Positions 36,396 through 48,229 of a stretch of DNA of 64,000 nucleotides are shown piece by piece (within the stretch, counting starts at the first letter, position 1; each line of letters begins with the position of its first letter). A program made the position numbers and the translations under genes. The stretch comes from Epiperipatus broadwayi (taxonomy: Eukaryota; Onychophora; Udeonychophora; Euonychophora; Peripatidae): assembly GCA_028023455.1 (NCBI GenBank), contig JAQFVV010000208.1, positions 62,001-126,000 on the forward strand, written 5' to 3'. Under the pieces are notes generated by a model. It was not told where the DNA came from, searched no databases, and worked only from the letters and a program-made list of their open reading frames with translations.

Positions 36396-37099
36396 AGTAG
36401 GCACTAGATAGGTATTTTATGCACAAGCCTTCTGGCATCCATTGGTTACTCTGGCTTGCACTGAGTCGTACTACTGTATGGAGAGTTTTGGCTGTTTTAA
36501 TTAATTACAGTTTTGATTATCTAATCTGTTGAATAGATTACTGTTTTAAATAAAATATAATCACCTCTTGATTAGACAATTTGCAAAATGAATTCAATCT
36601 TTGATTAGATTGCATTTTTCTCTAATGAAATAATTTTAAACAATAATTCTATGCAATTATTTACATTACAATTCTTTTGTTCTTTCTTTATAATTAATAT
36701 TTTAGTTTAAATTATTTCATCAAATAACTGTAATCTTTAAATTACTTTTATACAATTAGTTTTCTTTCATTTTTATTATACCTTGTAACATTTTGGAATT
36801 TGTACTTTTATTTAAAAGAAAAGATAAGCCATTTCCCTTAAATAGCAATTAACTGTATTATATTTTAATAATATTATTTCCTCTTTTACCTTTTATAAAC
36901 TTCATATTCAGATACAAAATTTTCTTTTTCCTTTTGTTTATTTCTTAATTGACTTTTGATCTATTCTAAACTCTCAGTATTCTATTTATTAACCTATCAG
37001 TCTTTTTCATTAATAATAATAAAATAATACATGTTTTCTTAACATACTTTTAAATATCTATTTAGCACGCATATTTACGTATCCGTTACGCTATACAAA

Positions 37100-37650
37100 G
37101 TTCCAAAAAATTAAGCACTTTTACAATATTTATACATCATTTTAATATTTTAATTTTAGTCAAATAGTCTTTAAGATCCGTAAAGGCATTGCCTTGGCTT
37201 GTTTCATGTAGCTGAAGGCCGCCTATTTAATACAATCCTTGAAAATACTTTTGCTGAACTGTATTTCACCAAAATTATTGACTTTGTGTACATGTTTATC
37301 TTTTTATATATGAAGATAATACATGCTTCTTTCATATCTGGTGGCATAAAATCATAAATATATGCATATATTTAAGAAAATTCCAGGTTATTTAAATATA
37401 ATGTCGTAATAATTTTAAACCTTCTCCAATTAACTTCATTTGGACTTGCAGTCTTCTTAATTTTTAATAAAGCAAATATCAGTTTAAACTTTATCAAGTT
37501 AGCAATTTCAATTAAATCTAAATAACTTGTAGGATAGTTATAAAACAGCCATCTTAATTATTGCACCATTATTGAAAAGATGTTCAAAGTATTCTTTTCA
37601 CTTATTCAAAATATTATTTTTATCATATAAAAGAGTGTCATGGATTTAGT
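37100..37650 (-). pseudogene. LINE reverse-transcriptase fragment
   Basis: On the minus strand, frames near 37470-37410 and 37330-37220 give KKTASPNEVNW and then DFMPPDMKEACIIFIYKK, KYSSAKVFSRIVLNRR. These match the start of a non-LTR RT domain: (K..KA.GPDE), then the P…K.A.I.PIYKKG…R.ISL….K…I..R pattern. Stops and frameshifts interrupt it. The FADD box is not found downstream, so only the first RT blocks are present. The clade is undetermined. Confidence 0.65.
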
Positions 37651-37659
37651 AGAATAATA

Positions 37660-39585
37660 TTACTTTCAAATTCATACATGGGAAAAAATATATAAAGTTG
37701 AACTACTCCATGTGTTATATGCTTAATTAAAAAACAGTCATATTAATCTTTAACAAGGATTTAAAGTTTATATCTAAGATAAGGATAATATCTAGTTTAA
37801 TAAATGATTAATGATAATCATTAAATGTATTTATTTAGAATGGCTCATGTCAAAATTGTGGGTGGAATAAGTTTGACTCTTGTAAATCAAAATGTAATTT
37901 CAATTGATAAGCACTGAACATATAATAACTGATGAATGCTCATTCAGTATAAAATGCACCTTGGGAGTCATTTGTCTTTTAAAATGTATTTATTCGTATG
38001 CTTCAAGATTGTGAAGTGGAATGGAAATCATTAAGTACATCTATAAAAGATATTATTTTTTGTACCTCAAAACAAGATCTAAAGTGATAGCTACTAGAAA
38101 ATTGTGGTACTTTCATTGACGTTTTTAATGCATAAATTATTTTTAAGCTTTTTTATTAATATACCCAGGAGCAGATATGTTCCTATACACGTAAACACTT
38201 TAAAAGCTTTTCATTCATGAGTAGCAAGGTGAGCTTTAAAACACAAAGTGGTTAGTTTAGTTTTTAATACATTTTTAAATAATGTTGTATCTTACTTAAG
38301 TGCTAATTATACCATTCAGACTTATGATAGAGGACTTATGTGCGAATTTATTATAATGATATATTCTTATACAGTGGAGCCATAATAAATATTGTATCTA
38401 TATACACTTCTTCATTTATATGCTATTCAATTAAACAAACAAAATATAAATACACAAAAAATAGAAACAATAATATTTATAAATTTAATAAATTTTATAA
38501 TATAGCAGCTAGCAGCCATTCTTTCCATCTCAAAGCATTGTATACAATCACATATTAATAATGTTTATTGGAGTTACATTTGTTTTTTATTCTTTCATGA
38601 TAAGGTATAATATTTTGTGTAATAAACTGTTTTCTAAGCATAAAGCTAAAAGTTTTATAAAATTTAAGTAGTATTTTTTCTCGAGGAATAAAATGAAAAC
38701 TAGAAGTTTAATAGCGGCAAAATAAAAGAATTATAAAAAGTTCTTGAATAGAATCAAACAGTTTAAATTAAAGTTTCAAGAATTCCACTGAGAATAAAAA
38801 ATGGTTGACAAGTAAAAGTAATTGTATATATTCTCAACTCAATACAGACTTAAAATGTAAAAAAAAAAAAAATACAATTAGGAAGGGCTTAGTATGTTAT
38901 TATTGAACCTGCTATCATGTTTCTATATGGAAAACGTTTAAAAAACGATGTCGTCCAGAATATGTTCAATTGTAACAATCTAACATTTCAGCAATATTTT
39001 TATTTTTAAAAATAATAAAGATACAGTACAGTAAGTTTTATTATTTTATTTTTTAAGTAAATGTGAATGAATGGACACCCATAGTAAATTCACAGAACAA
39101 AAAATTCTGAATACATTACTAAGACAATTTTCAAACAAGGGTCCTATAAAATCATTTAAATAGACCTGTAAATAATATAATCTTTTGTTATATTGGACTA
39201 TTTTTTCAGATAAAGGATGAACACTTTTACTTGCCTTTCAGTTTGTTATATAGTTATAAATCAAGAATTTATTACTATATAGTATCAAAAATCACCACAA
39301 AAAAAAAAATTCTGACTTTTCAAAGTATCATTACTTGATTTATTAATATATAACAAAATGGTAGAAGTGATCATCTTTTATCTGATAAAATACATCGATA
39401 TTAGTATAACAAAAGATAGGATGTATTTATATGTTTATTTAAGTAATTCTATGAGAATGTTGCTTATAACCTGTGTTACAAACACTTCTTGGGTTTATCT
39501 GTTGTGTGAAATATGTTTACAATATACTGTTAAATATTTGATAAACCATAAATCATTAAAATAATTAATAGATATATACATTTTT
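37660..39585. other. AT-rich intergenic DNA, no gene recognised
   Basis: Only short frames; none shows a motif. No family member seen elsewhere in the window. Confidence 0.4.
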
Positions 39586-39589
39586 GTTG

Positions 39590-39850
39590 TATTTTTATTT
39601 TGGACTATTTCCATCATCTAATATGTGTGTTGAATGTCTTTAGAAAAGTTTAATTTTATTTAAATATTCCAAATGCATTCAACTATTAGTAATATCACAG
39701 CAAACAACTGTTAAAAATATCACAGCAAACAGGTTAGTATATGCACTAACAGTTGAATGCATTTGGAATATTTAAATAAAATTAAATTTTACTAAAGACA
39801 TTCAACACACATATTAGATGATGGAAATAGTCCAATATAAAAATACAGCT
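39590..39850. mobile_element. Palindromic MITE-like element (family K), copy 1
   Basis: 'ttttggactatttccatcatctaatatgtgtgttgaatgtc' near 39598 pairs with its complement near 39794-39835. The stem includes 'aatattccaaatgcattcaac' against 'gttgaatgcatttggaatatt'. Arms are about 110 bp with a loop of about 50 bp containing a duplicated 'atatcacagcaaac'. No coding capacity. Confidence 0.8.
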
Positions 39851-40317
39851 AAAACATCATCATCACAAACCTTCAGAAAATATACATTTGTGTGTTTCCT
39901 TACTTTGTTATTAATAATTACATTTTTTTTAAAATTGTTTATACTATAATCTTAGTTTATATGTGTGTACTATTCATGCAAAAATCATGTGTATTCTATA
40001 TATGAATGTACTAAAATAATAGATGGCTTTATTGGAATTACAACTTAATAAAATGTAAGCTACTATATATGATATACAATATATACAAGGGAAGCTGGAA
40101 ACAAAGTAGAATAGACATTGCAGCATTACAGTACAATGCACTCTGCAGATTACTTTTTTATAAATATTATTATGGACTTTTTTTCCTGATTGGAAAAGTA
40201 GGATTAATAGGAGAAAGGGATATAATTTGCAAATTGATAAAAATGACTAAAACTTTGTAAATTATTATTGTAGATTATTTTTTTTATAAATGTCACTATA
40301 TATTTACAGTATCACAT

Positions 40318-40808
40318 ATATAATAGTTGTATTTTATATTGGACTATTTCCATCATCTAATATGAGTATTGGATATCTTTAGAAAAATTTAACTTTATTT
40401 AAATATTCCAAATACATTCAACTGTTAGTAATAGCACATCAAACAGGTTAGTATATGCACAATGTTTTGAGAGGTATTATTTTTCCCTCTTCATACTGGC
40501 CTGACCAGTGACAGTACTAGGGGGCCAGTTGGTTAGACCATTACCTTAAAATTCAATACTCGAAAATCTAAGGGTTCGGATTCAAATCCCATGCTAGTAC
40601 TGCCACTGCTCAGGCCAGCAACACCTGAAGAAGAGGGGAGAATAAGACATCTTGAAATGTTGTGCATATAGTAACATGTTTGATGTGCTATTACTAACAG
40701 TTGAATGCATTTGGAATATTTAAATAAAGTTAAATTTTCTAAAGACATTCAATACTCATATTAGATGATAGAAATAGTCCAATATAAAAATACAACTAGA
40801 ACACCATC
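40318..40808. mobile_element. Family K element, copy 2, carrying an inner palindrome with a tRNA-like core
   Basis: The outer arms are the same as copy 1. Inside, 40465-40680 is a second palindrome ('ttcatactggcctgaccagtgac' against 'tgctcaggccagcaacac', family G). At its centre sits a tRNA-like segment: 'ggggccagttggttagacca', then 'gggttcggattcaaatccc' (B-box). It looks like a tRNA-derived SINE, itself flanked by inverted arms, inserted in or captured by the MITE. Confidence 0.7.
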
Positions 40809-40809
40809 A

Positions 40810-41560
40810 TCACAAATAATTAAAATATTATGCATTTTATTTGTGTAACATCTAATATATTTATACTCACAGTTGATTTGTGTGCAAGTGTATATATGGG
40901 TGTATAATTATGGGTAACAGTATATTATCACTTCTAAGCAGAATAACTCTTTTCACAGTACTATTTTGAAGTTAATAAGTATTTGAAACAGTTTAACAAT
41001 ATTGTAATATTATAATTAAATGTAATATCTTATAACTTAGTTGCAATCAAGTGTTACTTCAATATTTTTTTATTAAAACAAGAATATAGTTTATACAACA
41101 AACCAACTAGTTGCTACTTTTCTGTAATTGTTTCACTTATAATTCGTATAATAACAATAGTTTATAAGTACTGTAAGTAAGTAAATTAATGAGCTTACCA
41201 TTATTGTTTATATTTACTTTAGTAATAGTTAGTTCTACTACTATAATTGTCTACGGGTTGATACTATGTTGTTTACATTCAGATTTAAGATAAAGCAGCA
41301 TTTTATCATATTTGTGTAGTGAACTCACCTAAGTTTAAATGAACTTGTCTAACTCACCTACTGAAATGAATGTATCTAATTGGATTGCATTACCAGAAAT
41401 AAAAATTATTGATATATTTCTTATTGTGATAATTACTAACAAAAGATACTAATTAAATAACCAATAACAGTTTAATTAAGCTCAATTTTTTATCACAGCT
41501 TGTGATAATTAAATTTTAAAAAATGCCTTAAATACACAAGTAGTCAAATACTTATTTACT
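40810..41560. other. AT-rich intergenic DNA, nothing recognised
   Basis: No frame, RNA gene or shared repeat was seen. Confidence 0.4.
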
Positions 41561-41561
41561 T

Positions 41562-41978
41562 AAATCACTAAACATCACATGATCATTATTCTTTATGATT
41601 ACATAAGCTGTTTATATAAAGGAAAAATTCTCCATACAGTAGTACCACTCAGTGCAAGCCAGAATAATCAATTAATGCAGGAAGTTTGTGCATAAAATCC
41701 CTATTTAGCGCCTACTCATTCAATATCCCCAAACTACTTTCTAGCTTGTGGCTTTCATCAGTGAGGAGTCTTGAATCTGAGAGCACTGTACCTAAAATCT
41801 TAGAAGGTACAATGCTTTCAGATCCAAAGTTCATCGATGATGAAAACTACAAGCTAGAAACTAGTCTGGTGATATTGTATGAGTAGGCACTTTATAGGTA
41901 TTTTATGCACAAACCTTACTGCATCCATTGATTACTCTGGCTTGCACTGAGTGTTGCTACAGTATAGAGAGTTTTGTC
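41562..41978. mobile_element. Family A inverted-repeat element with ribozyme motifs in both arms
   Basis: The left arm 'ctccatacagtagtaccactcagtgcaagcc' pairs with the right arm near 41938-41975, and 'aaatccctatttagcgcctactcat' pairs with 'atgagtaggcactttataggtatttt'. Towards the centre each arm holds a hammerhead-like block, one per strand: minus 41718-41775 and plus 41822-41885. The centre ('acctaaaatcttagaaggt') is itself palindromic. Most of the outer terminal repeat is missing on the right. Confidence 0.75.
41718..41775 (-). ncRNA. Hammerhead-like motif, family A (minus arm)
   Basis: On the minus strand CTGATGA and GAAA are both intact (complements at 41755-41761 and 41738-41741), with stem II AGCC..AGCT-like and stem I CTCCTCA/TGGGGA. 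Stem III is AGTAGT rather than ACTAGT and the cleavage base is T, so the third helix is weak. The plus arm partner has ATGATGA for CTGATGA. Confidence 0.5.
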
Positions 41979-42486
41979 ACTGTGTGCTAATATAATTCTA
42001 TATAGTCAAATGTCAACTTAATTTAGTATATTCAGTAAAATAAATAAATAATCGAAACATATGAAATGGTAGAGCTGAACCCCAATAAATAGGCTTAACC
42101 TAAGAGTTTCCTATTCCACCACTGCAGTAAATCACCAAGGACATTCTTTTTCAGTAAATTTCAACATAAGTAATTCTATTAATCAATTGTTTATAAGTAT
42201 TTCAGTAGTCCTTTTTAATACTTTGTTGAATTTATAAACTTTTTTTCTTTATAACCTTTGAATATAATATTACACTTCCAATATATGCTTAACATTGGGG
42301 AGAAAAGTTTGGCCAAATATGATACTTTATCAGATATGAAGATTTTAAACTATTCACCAAGTGGAAATGTTGATTGGTAATTACTTGAAGAATTTATGCT
42401 GGCCTAAAATTCCTATCAAAATATATATCTGTCCATAATGTTTTGGTGAAACTAGAAATGTATCATCAGAAAGTATTTATCATGCA

Positions 42487-42836
42487 GTCAGCCATCTATT
42501 TCCATAGATTTAAACTGATTTTTACTCTATGTTTTGCCATGTATCCACAGGAAATGGTGACTGATGGTTGATTCTCTTTCCTAGATGCCTATCACAATAT
42601 CTTTGCATCAACACATGTGATACATAGTGATGTAGTTTATATGCACATAATAACCTGTCTATCATAAGGTCAGACATCTATTTCTGTAGATTTAACTTGA
42701 TTTTTAATCTCTGTTTTACCACATATCTCTATGAAATGATGATGATTGATTCTCTTTTCTAGCTGTTTGTTACAATATCTTTTGTAGTAAAACATGTGTT
42801 ACATGGCAATGTAGTTTAGCTATGTACATAATAACT
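42487..42836 (+). repeat. Tandem duplication of about 180 bp
   Basis: Blocks 'cagccatctatttccatagatttaa' / 'cagacatctatttctgtagatttaa', 'gattgattctctttcct' / 'gattgattctcttttct', 'acacatgtgatacatagtgatgtagttta' / 'aacatgtgttacatggcaatgtagttta' and 'acataataac' recur in the same order. Moderately diverged. No coding meaning seen. Confidence 0.7.
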
Positions 42837-42912
42837 TTAAACTCCTGAACTGTTTGAAGTGTAAAATACAGCATGAAATGTGACAGCATGTTTCTACTTT
42901 GGTATAACATTC

Positions 42913-43065
42913 ATGATGGAACAACGTGTTAATATTAAATTTTGTTTAAAATTGACCAAAACTGTTACAGAAATGTTTAAAATTATTAAGACTGTTTGTG
43001 ACCATGAAACCATGATTTTCAAGAATGTTTTTGCAAGATTTATGATGTCATGGAGAACAAGATAG
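42913..43065 (+). pseudogene. Mariner-type HTH fragment (SETMAR/GVQW3-like N-terminus)
   Basis: The short frame beginning MEQRVNIKFCLKLTKTVTEMF and continuing KIIKTVCDHETM..…NVFARF closely follows the first helix-turn-helix of mariner/Mos1-like transposases ('EQR..IKFC.KLGKT..ET..M…..G.E.MS…VF.W…F'). It stops after about 50 residues (MSWRTR-stop), before the second HTH. No DDD catalytic domain follows, so this is a decayed fragment or a domesticated short HTH remnant. The former is more likely. Confidence 0.65.
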
Positions 43066-43685
43066 AAAACACACTGTTATATTTGATGTTATATATATAA
43101 TATAATGAGCTTACATTTGTAAATATAAGCTAATTAAGTCACCTGATATATGGCTTGGTTTCCTTACATATTTGATGTTATAACTTGTAATCCAGTAATG
43201 CCCTAAGTTTTTGTGGGCAATAGGTAATCCAGGATGCTATATGACACACAAGTTAATTCAGAGATGGTACTGTGACACCTTGAAGAATAAGTCATTTTTC
43301 ACTGGAATAGACTGTATATAAATTTTAGATTTACCATTTTTGATTCTAAGAATCTTAAACCCCAAAAGCAAAAAATTGACAAAAAGGATACATCTTGACT
43401 AACAAGCCTATTTATAAAGTGTTTAAAAATAACATTTATTTCTTTTTAATATATTGTATTTGTATATCAGTTGATAAAGATCTAAGTTTCTCATTTTCCA
43501 CTCAAATCTTTTTCCGAATTAGGCATGGGCATGCAAATATAAATTAAATCTAAATCTTTTTTCATGTCTGTGGCATTATTCTACATCAAACTTTTCAAAA
43601 AAAATGTTCTAAGAGATTGTTTTTTCTATTTTTTTATATCAATTAAATGTTTTTATGTTTAGTTCCTTTTTTATGTGGATCAGTA

Positions 43686-43818
43686 AAAACTGTGTTTTTT
43701 TGTTTGTTTTTTCTTCATGTGTCAAAGCATCGGCTGGGAAGTGAACCTGGGACAACTTCTTGTAAAGCAGCTGTGCTAACCACTCGGCCACCAATGCTTG
43801 ACTAAAACTGTGTTTTTT
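43686..43818 (-). mobile_element. tRNA-Val-like SINE (family V), copy 5, 15-bp TSD
   Basis: AAAACTGTGTTTTTT is found at 43686-43700 and 43804-43818. On the minus strand the body reads GCATTGGTGGCCGAGTGGTTAG…, anticodon-arm 'gctgctttacaagaagt', and a decayed B-box. It is closest to copy 4. Confidence 0.82.
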
Positions 43819-44341
43819 ATTTCAATAACAATGAATTGACTAATTCTTCATTTATACAATATATAATAATATGATGTGATGTGATGTGACTCTCATGCCA
43901 TCTATTGCCAGGTTGAGTAATCACTGTTTTTAGATGCTTGGTCTGAGACTATAGATTTCAATGCAAATCACTGATTTTCATTATCCAAAAAATATATAAA
44001 TAAACAAACTAAAACATTAAAATTCATATATTTAATAAATTTTATACTTTGTAGCAGTCATTTTTCCATCTTGGAGTGTTACATATGTTTCCATTTATTA
44101 ATTGCATTTCTTTGACTTATATCAAAAGCATATACAGTTTATTCTTAATTTTCTTATCCATTTCAAATTTGATGATTACAGTATTTCACATAATAAAATG
44201 CTGTCTATATATAAGGCTAAAATTTTTATGAAACTCAATAATAATCACAAACTATCTTTTTTAAGCAATAAAATTCAAATTTTTGATTTGGTAATGGCAT
44301 TTCCATAGAAGGGGAAACGATTATTGGAAAAAAACTTTCTA

Positions 44342-44840
44342 AAGGGGTGGGCAATTGTTTTGTCTTGGGGGCCACTTTGTGAAAGCAGAGGTTAGTGGAG
44401 GGCTGTGTTGGGGCTACTTTGTAGAAACAAAGGTTAGTTGAGGGTTGCACCTTTTTTACATGACACAATAAAGATACTGCTTTATTCCCTGTATTACTAA
44501 AGAAATATTTGTTTGTCCATTCTTCATTAAACATGCAACATTCATCATCGATTTTATATTTTTTAGAGAGTTCATGGTTTCACTAAAGTTGGAAATTTAT
44601 ATATTTACTGTTGCAAAGACAAAATCGAAATTAACTAGATCAACTGAAACACTGCACATCATATCTACACCGCATATGTGTTGACATGGCCATCCTAGTG
44701 GAAAATATGAGAAGAATCTTTGTTTGCACATGGGAAGGAAATCTTGGTTCAAGGCAAGTTTTTCTGACTGTCTTGGTGATCCACAAAAAACTCTTGGTGA
44801 GATGCAATGTGGCCCCCTGGCCAATATTTGCCCACTCTTG
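44342..44840. mobile_element. hAT-like non-autonomous element, about 500 bp
   Basis: The left end aaggggtgggcaa and the right end tttgcccactcttg are inverted repeats of the CAGGGGTGGGCAA type common in hAT elements. Internal 'gggggccactttgtgaaagcagaggttag' is locally repeated ('ggggctactttgtagaaacaaaggttag'). GC content is above the surroundings. No 8-bp duplication is evident at the decayed ends. A minus-strand frame at 44824-44597 is open but lacks a transposase motif. Confidence 0.6.
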
Positions 44841-44844
44841 GTTA

Positions 44845-45700
44845 ATTGGGATGGCAGTCTGACATTTTACTAATCATTTTATTAAAAAAAAATAAAGATG
44901 TAGTGCAATAAATTTGTTATTATTTTTATTTATTTGATTGAATGGGAATAACTAAAAACACAATAAATATATATGCAAGTGCATTATGTCAGTTTATTAT
45001 TAATAACTATATTTTTTTTAAAAATTGTTTATATTATAATCTTAATTTATATATCCAAATTACAAAATGTCTGTGTTATAAATATATGTGCATGTTGAAA
45101 AGTTTCTGCTTGATATTGTAACACTAGCAAGAGATATATGTTATAACACTTACATATGTCTAGCATTACATAGTTAATATTTAAAAATATATGATCAGAT
45201 TTATTTAAAAAAAATAAAAATCAAATAAATGAGAATAATCAAAAAGTTATAATTAATTAATGGTGATATTAAAACATAGTTTTAAAAATAAAATAAAAAA
45301 AGATTGTGTATATTTAAAAAAAAGAGAGAATAAAACTATTTATTAAAAGCAAATGGAGGAAAAAATCTAAAGTAAAAAAATTTAAAATTCTCTTTTTTTA
45401 TGTAAATTAAAATAAAATGTCTAAAAAAGTAAGCAAATGTGAAAACTGAATAAAAATTAGTTTGTAAAAGAAAAGCTCTCAAAAATGTAATTTGTTTATA
45501 AAATTTCTGATTGATAATGATATTGAAATTGTATTAATTAAAAAACTATGTAAACTATTGATGAGTTAGTAGATTAATCTAAGTTAAAGATTACATAACG
45601 AAAATGTAAAAATAATTAAAAAACAAATTCAAGTTACAATTAAAACTAAAAATGAAAAGAAATTAAAACAATGAGGGGGGGATATAAAGTCACCACCATC
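44845..45700. other. AT-rich intergenic DNA, nothing recognised
   Basis: Strongly A-rich sequence with short frames only. Confidence 0.4.
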
Positions 45701-45721
45701 TATTGTTATTTATTCTGGCCT

Positions 45722-46003
45722 TCATTCTGTGATCAAGTTAGTGTGGTCTTCGATCTGTAATTCATTCTGCTCTTGAATCTGTAATTTAGTCCAACCTTCA
45801 TTTTGTGCTGTTACGTTATTCATTGCACCAGAAATCCAAAAATCTAAAGACATAATATAACCATTCATTACTTCTGTGGAAAATATTATTGCAGAAGTCA
45901 TAGGTTTAGCAAAATGCACTGTTAGACCATTTTTAGAAGTGCTTGACTGAGCTTCAGGCCCCAAAGTCCTCCACAAATCAACTATCCCTGGATGAACCCT
46001 CAC
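45722..46003 (-). other. Unassigned 93-codon open frame, possible retroelement protease remnant
   Basis: The minus-strand frame has more balanced composition than its surroundings. Its middle, GYIMSLDFWISGAMNNV, loosely recalls the 'ILGLDFL..GAVIDL' strand of LTR-retrotransposon aspartic proteases. The DTG active site is not visible, so this is a weak resemblance. It lies 1.6 kb from a Gag relic but on the opposite strand. Confidence 0.2.
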
Positions 46004-46369
46004 TCAAAACTAATGCCAAAATGGTAAAATAGACACTGCTACAAACTCTCTTTTTTCCCCCATGGTCAAAACAAAGAATGGAAAACAATCCCTGAAACCA
46101 TTGATGGAGATTATAAAGCCAACTGATTCGAACTGACATTCATTAAAACATAGGTAAAGACATTTTGATATTTGTCTATAGACACTTTCTATTTATTTTA
46201 AATGAACTTAAATTAATGAAGGACTATTATAAAATTTAGCCTGAAACTAATCATTAATCATATATATTTCTTTATGTAAAATATTATATTATATGTGTAT
46301 TATATAGGTGTGTGCTTGAATAGTTATTAATGTTTGGTTAAATATTATCTGGTCTACTTTCTCTCTCTC

Positions 46370-46404
46370 TCCCTCGCTTTCTCTCTCTCTCTCTCTCTCT
46401 CTCG
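46370..46404 (+). repeat. (CT)n microsatellite
   Basis: CT dinucleotides with a few interruptions (tctccctcg) across about 46360-46404. Confidence 0.9.
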
Positions 46405-46439
46405 CACTGCATTACCATTAATTTAAGAGTATAATTATT

Positions 46440-46775
46440 TTAGGTGTCAAGTAAAAGTGCTGGACTCTGATTAAGAGTATGAGCTATTCATGGGATATTT
46501 CAAATGCTGGATTGTGTGTGTGCCATCTGAAGCATGCCGAGTATATAACACGGTTGGCTAGTGATTGAGTTTGATTCTCAAAAGAAATAAATGCTTTGGA
46601 TGGCAAGGGTTTGCATCCAGAAGTTGAGATTGGGCCAAGGTCAGCAAATATGGTCGGGTTATGCTTTGTATTGCTTTATCTTGCCATGGGTATCATTGAT
46701 GGCTCTGCTATCAATGGTATTCCCCTCTGCTTGAAATCCCAGTCTGTTCCCGTAGTATTAAAGTAAAAGTTAAAT
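46440..46775 (+). mobile_element. Dispersed repeat I, SINE-like, copy 1
   Basis: The head contains a tRNA-like segment ('ggttggctagtgattgagtttgattctc', B-box-like). The 3' 110 bases, from 'gccatgggtatcattgatgg' through 'tatcaatggtattccc', 'ctgcttga' and 'agtctgttccc', match the complement of 61866-61950. A shared tail after a tRNA-like head is the usual SINE plan. Confidence 0.55.
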
Positions 46776-46779
46776 TTAC

Positions 46780-47555
46780 TAAAATTTAGACTCCTAAAAT
46801 TATTATAAGATGTATTTATAAATTTTATTATTATAAGAGGTATTCAAATCTAGTTAATGTGGATGTTATTCAAGGACCTAGTACAAATGCCATCCAACAT
46901 GGGTGCGGAAGTGCCATAAATTGACCCAGCATAATCAAATTTTGAAAAAAAATTGTAATTAAAATTGAAAAAAAAACTTTGAAACTAAAAATTAAATTAA
47001 ACTCTAAATTGTATAGTTAATAAAAGTTAAAATCAGTGAGCAGTGTGAAAAGAGACATAGATTAAAGCAAACATTATAATATAAAATAATTAAGAATCAA
47101 AATAAACAAAAATTGTAAATAAAAAGAAGATAGAAAAAAGCAGCCAGAGAGATAAATGAATTTGTTATTAGGGGTTGTTTATAGTCAGGTAGAAATTAGA
47201 AAGGACTGTGGATTTTGAGTTAGTCAAACACTTCCTTTGATTTTAAAATATTTAAAAAAATAAATAAACCAAGTAAAATAAAATTTGCATGAGAGTCAGT
47301 AATAATTATAAAACCAAATTTAATGTATACTAGAACTGAAATGAAAATGATGACTCAAAATAAAGAAAAAGGTAATGTAGAGAAATACACAGAAATATTC
47401 AATAAACAAATAGAATGATTAATACAGGAAATGAGGATAGCCTGTCTAGCAAAAAGGAAAATACTAGAAAATATAAAAAAATAATAAACATAAGTATAAA
47501 ACAGTTAACAGATAAATAGATGAAACTAAAAATAATCAGGAAAATAAAAGCATAG
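46780..47555. other. A-rich sequence, possible decayed retroelement leader
   Basis: No intact frame. A-rich plus-strand sequence leads into the Gag relic and could be the decayed upstream part of the same element. No LTR was recognised. Confidence 0.35.
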
Positions 47556-47559
47556 GTAT

Positions 47560-48225
47560 GTACACACATTTAAATGGTTCAAATATTCTGAATCAATTTT
47601 TAAAAATAAAAATATTTTGGGGCATGCAGAGGAGGATCCGATTGAACACCTTGGGAGCCTGGAATGCTATTTCACATGGAATCAGCTTAGCAAGAAGGCA
47701 ATGGTAACTATAGCTTATAGTCATATTCAAAGTGATGCTAAATTCTGGTGGGATTCCTTATTTACAAAACCAGTTATGTTCAGAGAATATAGACAGTCCT
47801 TATTAGCAAGCTATTAGAGGGAGGAGCAACAAGAAAATATTAAACACCAGGTGTCTCAGGATAAATGGTGACCAGGTGAAACATTCACTTCATTTTTTCA
47901 CTGGCAAGTAGCAATGTTAGGATTGTTAATGACTAACCCACTGTCAAAATATCAAAGTATATAAATAATAAAGCATATTTCCCACATAATATAGAACAAA
48001 TGTTGATGGAAACAGAATGCAAAATAGTAGAGCAGATAGCTGAGTTGCTTAGTGAAATTGATAGCACAAGACCAAAGTATGAAAATAGGGAAAAGGAATT
48101 TGAACCTCTAGGAATAGGCAGATATGTAAATAGCATGAGGTGTGACCCATATAAAAGGAACTGGAATAGAAATAATAATAGAAAAAATTTACAGCATAAA
48201 GAGATATTTAATGGCACGTGATTTC
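47560..48225 (+). pseudogene. LTR-retrotransposon Gag relic (Ty3/gypsy-like)
   Basis: Broken frames give EEDPIEHLGSLECYF, SDAKFWWDSL, DKW-stop-PGETFTSFFHWQVA and, in another frame after about 47990, METECKIVEQIAELLSEIDS. The pattern (D)P..HL..LE.YF…..I..L.GDA..WW…, then PGE….F…Q and a helical C-terminal part, is that of retrotransposon Gag (capsid) proteins. At least two in-frame stops and one frameshift occur. No zinc knuckle, protease, RT or LTR was found in the following sequence. It is a fragment only. Confidence 0.7.
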
Positions 48226-48229
48226 CCCC

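Larger units (their letters stand above)
35526..36495 (+). mobile_element. Family A element with a 432-bp tandem duplication
   Basis: It starts with the family A terminus 'accaccaaacatcacatgatcacc' and a short palindrome. A unit then runs from 'catacaaaatggtgatcat' (35630) to 'tggagagttt' and is repeated from 36062 with about 95% identity by eye. Each unit contains 'ggtggctgctggagggttgc', a hammerhead block, and the right inverted-repeat arm. Two ribozyme cores therefore lie in direct orientation 432 bp apart. Confidence 0.8.

Noticed and set aside
37905-37960. CTGATGA followed by a short possible stem near 37929
   Set aside because: No GAAA box or stem III follows, so it is not a hammerhead.
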